Of a DNA stretch of 64,000 nt, positions 63,052 through 64,000 are shown in pieces (the stretch's first letter is position 1; every line of letters begins with the position of its first letter). The stretch is from the NCBI GenBank assembly GCA_046074525.1, contig JBJTOK010000043.1:198842-262841 (forward strand), given 5' to 3'. Both the position numbers and the translations under genes were made by a program. The notes under the pieces were generated by a model, which saw only the letters and a list, made by a program, of their open reading frames with translations, did no database searches and was not told the DNA's origin. This DNA is from JAHEZL01 sp046074525. Its GTDB lineage: Bacteria; Bacteroidota; Bacteroidia; Flavobacteriales_C; GCA-002722245.

Positions 63052-63231
63052 CTAAGTGGTATAACTCAGGTAGACCTTTGATAACAGGGTTATCAACTTC
63101 TCTTGTTTTCGAGCCTTGAATATATTGACTATATCCTTTCGGATATATCGTTGATATTCAAAGTTCAGTTTTGAAATGAACGCCTTTAAATCGGCTAATT
63201 CATCCGCTGCAAGGAGATTTGGGTTATCCAT
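63052..63231 (-). CDS. 59-residue element protein
   Basis: An ATG at 63231, overlapping the upstream HTH gene by 8 bases, opens a 59-codon frame ending TAG at 63052: a charged helical protein starting MDNPNLLAADELADLKAFIS, followed by 'LNFEYQRYIRKDIVNIF'. The overlap suggests translational coupling. It resembles the small partners of integrase/excisionase operons in mobile elements; function is unknown. Confidence 0.55.
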   Translation of the reverse strand: MDNPNLLAADELADLKAFISKLNFEYQRYIRKDIVNIFKARKQEKLITLLSKVYLSYTT

Positions 63232-63538
63232 TTGAACCTCCTTCTAATTCCGCCTCAATTTCGGCTCTTGATTTCTTTTTACCCTGATTGAGCCAGTTCT
63301 CCAAGTCAGATTTCTTGAAATACAGCTTTTTCCCTCGTTTTAAGAAAGGGATTTTTCTTTTTGAGGTAAAACCATAGATGGTTTGTCCGGCAAGCTTTAA
63401 AAAGGCTGCGGCTTCTTTTAGATTAAAAAATTCCGTTTTGTTGTTTTCCGTCTTCGGCTGTTCCTTGAACACCTTTCGGATAGAATCCTGAATCAGGGCT
63501 TCTAGTTCGGTCTGTGTGGTTACGATCACTTTGTTCAT
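63224..63538 (-). CDS. Excisionase-like helix-turn-helix protein
   Basis: A 104-residue HTH_17 protein: 'FFNLKEAAAFLKLAGQTIYGFTSK' region split by the turn, then 'IPFLKRGKKLYFKKSDLENWL' as the recognition/wing part. This is the common element-regulator and excisionase type. It stands next to tRNA-Ala at a mobile-region edge; the rest of the element lies beyond the window. Confidence 0.82.
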   Translation of the reverse strand: MNKVIVTTQTELEALIQDSIRKVFKEQPKTENNKTEFFNLKEAAAFLKLAGQTIYGFTSKRKIPFLKRGKKLYFKKSDLENWLNQGKKKSRAEIEAELEGGSNG

Positions 63539-63610
63539 AAATGAAAAAATTTATGAGCCAAAGGTCTGAGCAGAAATAGGGGTAGGGTAACTAGATAGGG
63601 TACCCTATAT

Positions 63611-63859
63611 TTATTCTCTACTGGTTATTTCTTTCGCTACTTTCTTAACGATTTCAGTTAGCCCTAACTTTTCGAAATGATCACGAATAAACTGTAAGTC
63701 AACAGTAAGGGCCTTATCCTTTTTAGACAAAGGACTTTTAACTTTTTTGTAAATATTCGTGTCTTTAATTTTTGTACCCCATTCTCTTCCGGTCAAAAAT
63801 TGAATAAACCTTGCTTTTTCTGTCATGTCCACAGAATTTCCCGGAATTAATTCCTGAAA
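63611..63859 (-). pseudogene. Truncated element gene (C-terminal fragment)
   Basis: The reading frame runs from 63859 (where an IS21-like end begins) to the stop at 63611, encoding 'FQELIPGNSVDMTEKARF', then a Lys-rich C-terminal tail. The N-terminus is missing: upstream the frame enters the IS end and hits a stop near 63872. It is therefore the 3' end of a larger element gene cut by the insertion. The GTG at 63832 could give a shorter 73-residue product. Confidence 0.6.
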
Positions 63860-64000
63860 TGTATGCGTCGGTCAAATTGACCACCGTTGGCCGGTTTAAA
63901 CTGACCAGTGCGTGCCGGTTTAAATTGACCACCCTTGGTCGGCGCAAACTGACCACCTAAAAAGGCATCAAAGTTCATACTGTAAAGGAACCAAAATCAT
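63860..64000 (+). mobile_element. IS21-like left end (right part beyond the window)
   Basis: The end starts TGTATGCG and carries four tandem copies of a unit containing CGG-TTTAAA-TGACCA, with TGACCA at 63878, 63902, 63926 and 63950, exactly 24 bases apart. Such multiple terminal repeats are the mark of IS21-family elements, bound by IstA. AAAGGA at about 63985 followed by AT at 63999 suggests istA starts at the window edge. Confidence 0.6.

Noticed and set aside
63765..63956. 63-codon minus frame in the IS repeats
   Set aside because: Its sequence is the translation of the 24-base terminal repeats, so it is not a gene.

Overview
The window comes from a member of the Bacteroidota. Eight proteins carry a type IX secretion (T9SS) C-terminal sorting domain or are T9SS components, there are SprB-type and LamG modules, and the recognisable promoters follow TTG-N19/20-TAnnTTTG instead of the proteobacterial -35/-10. 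Many genes also lack a clear Shine-Dalgarno. The genus cannot be fixed from this sequence.

Layout. 1-3238: 3' part of a sensor propeller fused to a class III adenylate cyclase and an HD domain. 3427-4260: tandem universal stress protein. 4366-8896: a divergent metal (probably copper) locus with a secreted HMA protein and barrel on the minus strand. On the plus strand lie a Met/His-rich barrel, an MbnP-like lipoprotein and a CX4CH cytochrome lipoprotein, bracketed by two paralogous small Cys-rich membrane proteins. 8966-17841: a T9SS propeller protein, a small membrane protein, a PH-like membrane protein, a group III truncated haemoglobin, a DUF2459 protein and a 1439-residue MORN/propeller protein. 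17929-24527: two tandem paralogous histidine kinases (the second with a ruined ATPase domain), a NarL-type regulator, then two LamG T9SS proteins behind palindromic operator-like sites.

24599-37582: a tRNA-Arg whose 3' end is duplicated at 37558, bounding a 12.9-kb integrative element. The element has a tyrosine recombinase, excisionase-like and XRE regulators, and a dnaE-dinB-SRAP translesion/abasic-site cassette. It also carries an operon with a RES-like protein and an HEXXH metallopeptidase divergent from the XRE gene.

37727-48509: an Ig-like T9SS protein, a YD-like lipoprotein, a VF530-ogt-helicase operon and a porZ-recO-uvrC run. 48681-54202: two T9SS surface proteins. 54395-55612: cytochrome plus YgiD-type dioxygenase. 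55693-61748: a six-gene operon with a secreted CotH kinase, small exported proteins, a VTC-type polyphosphate polymerase, DUF4956 and DUF2490. 61871-62539: a glutamine amidotransferase. 62890-64000: tRNA-Ala followed by the edge of a second mobile region, where an IS21-like end interrupts a gene.

A dispersed palindromic repeat built on AGCCGCAATGCTTGCGGCT occurs at three intergenic places (about 8.9, 48.5 and 62.6 kb), twice as a large paired structure. The most promising under-described systems are the CotH-VTC-DUF4956 operon, the XRE/RES/metallopeptidase cargo of the island, the kinase-pseudokinase pair with its twin operators, and the metal locus with the paired Cys-rich proteins.
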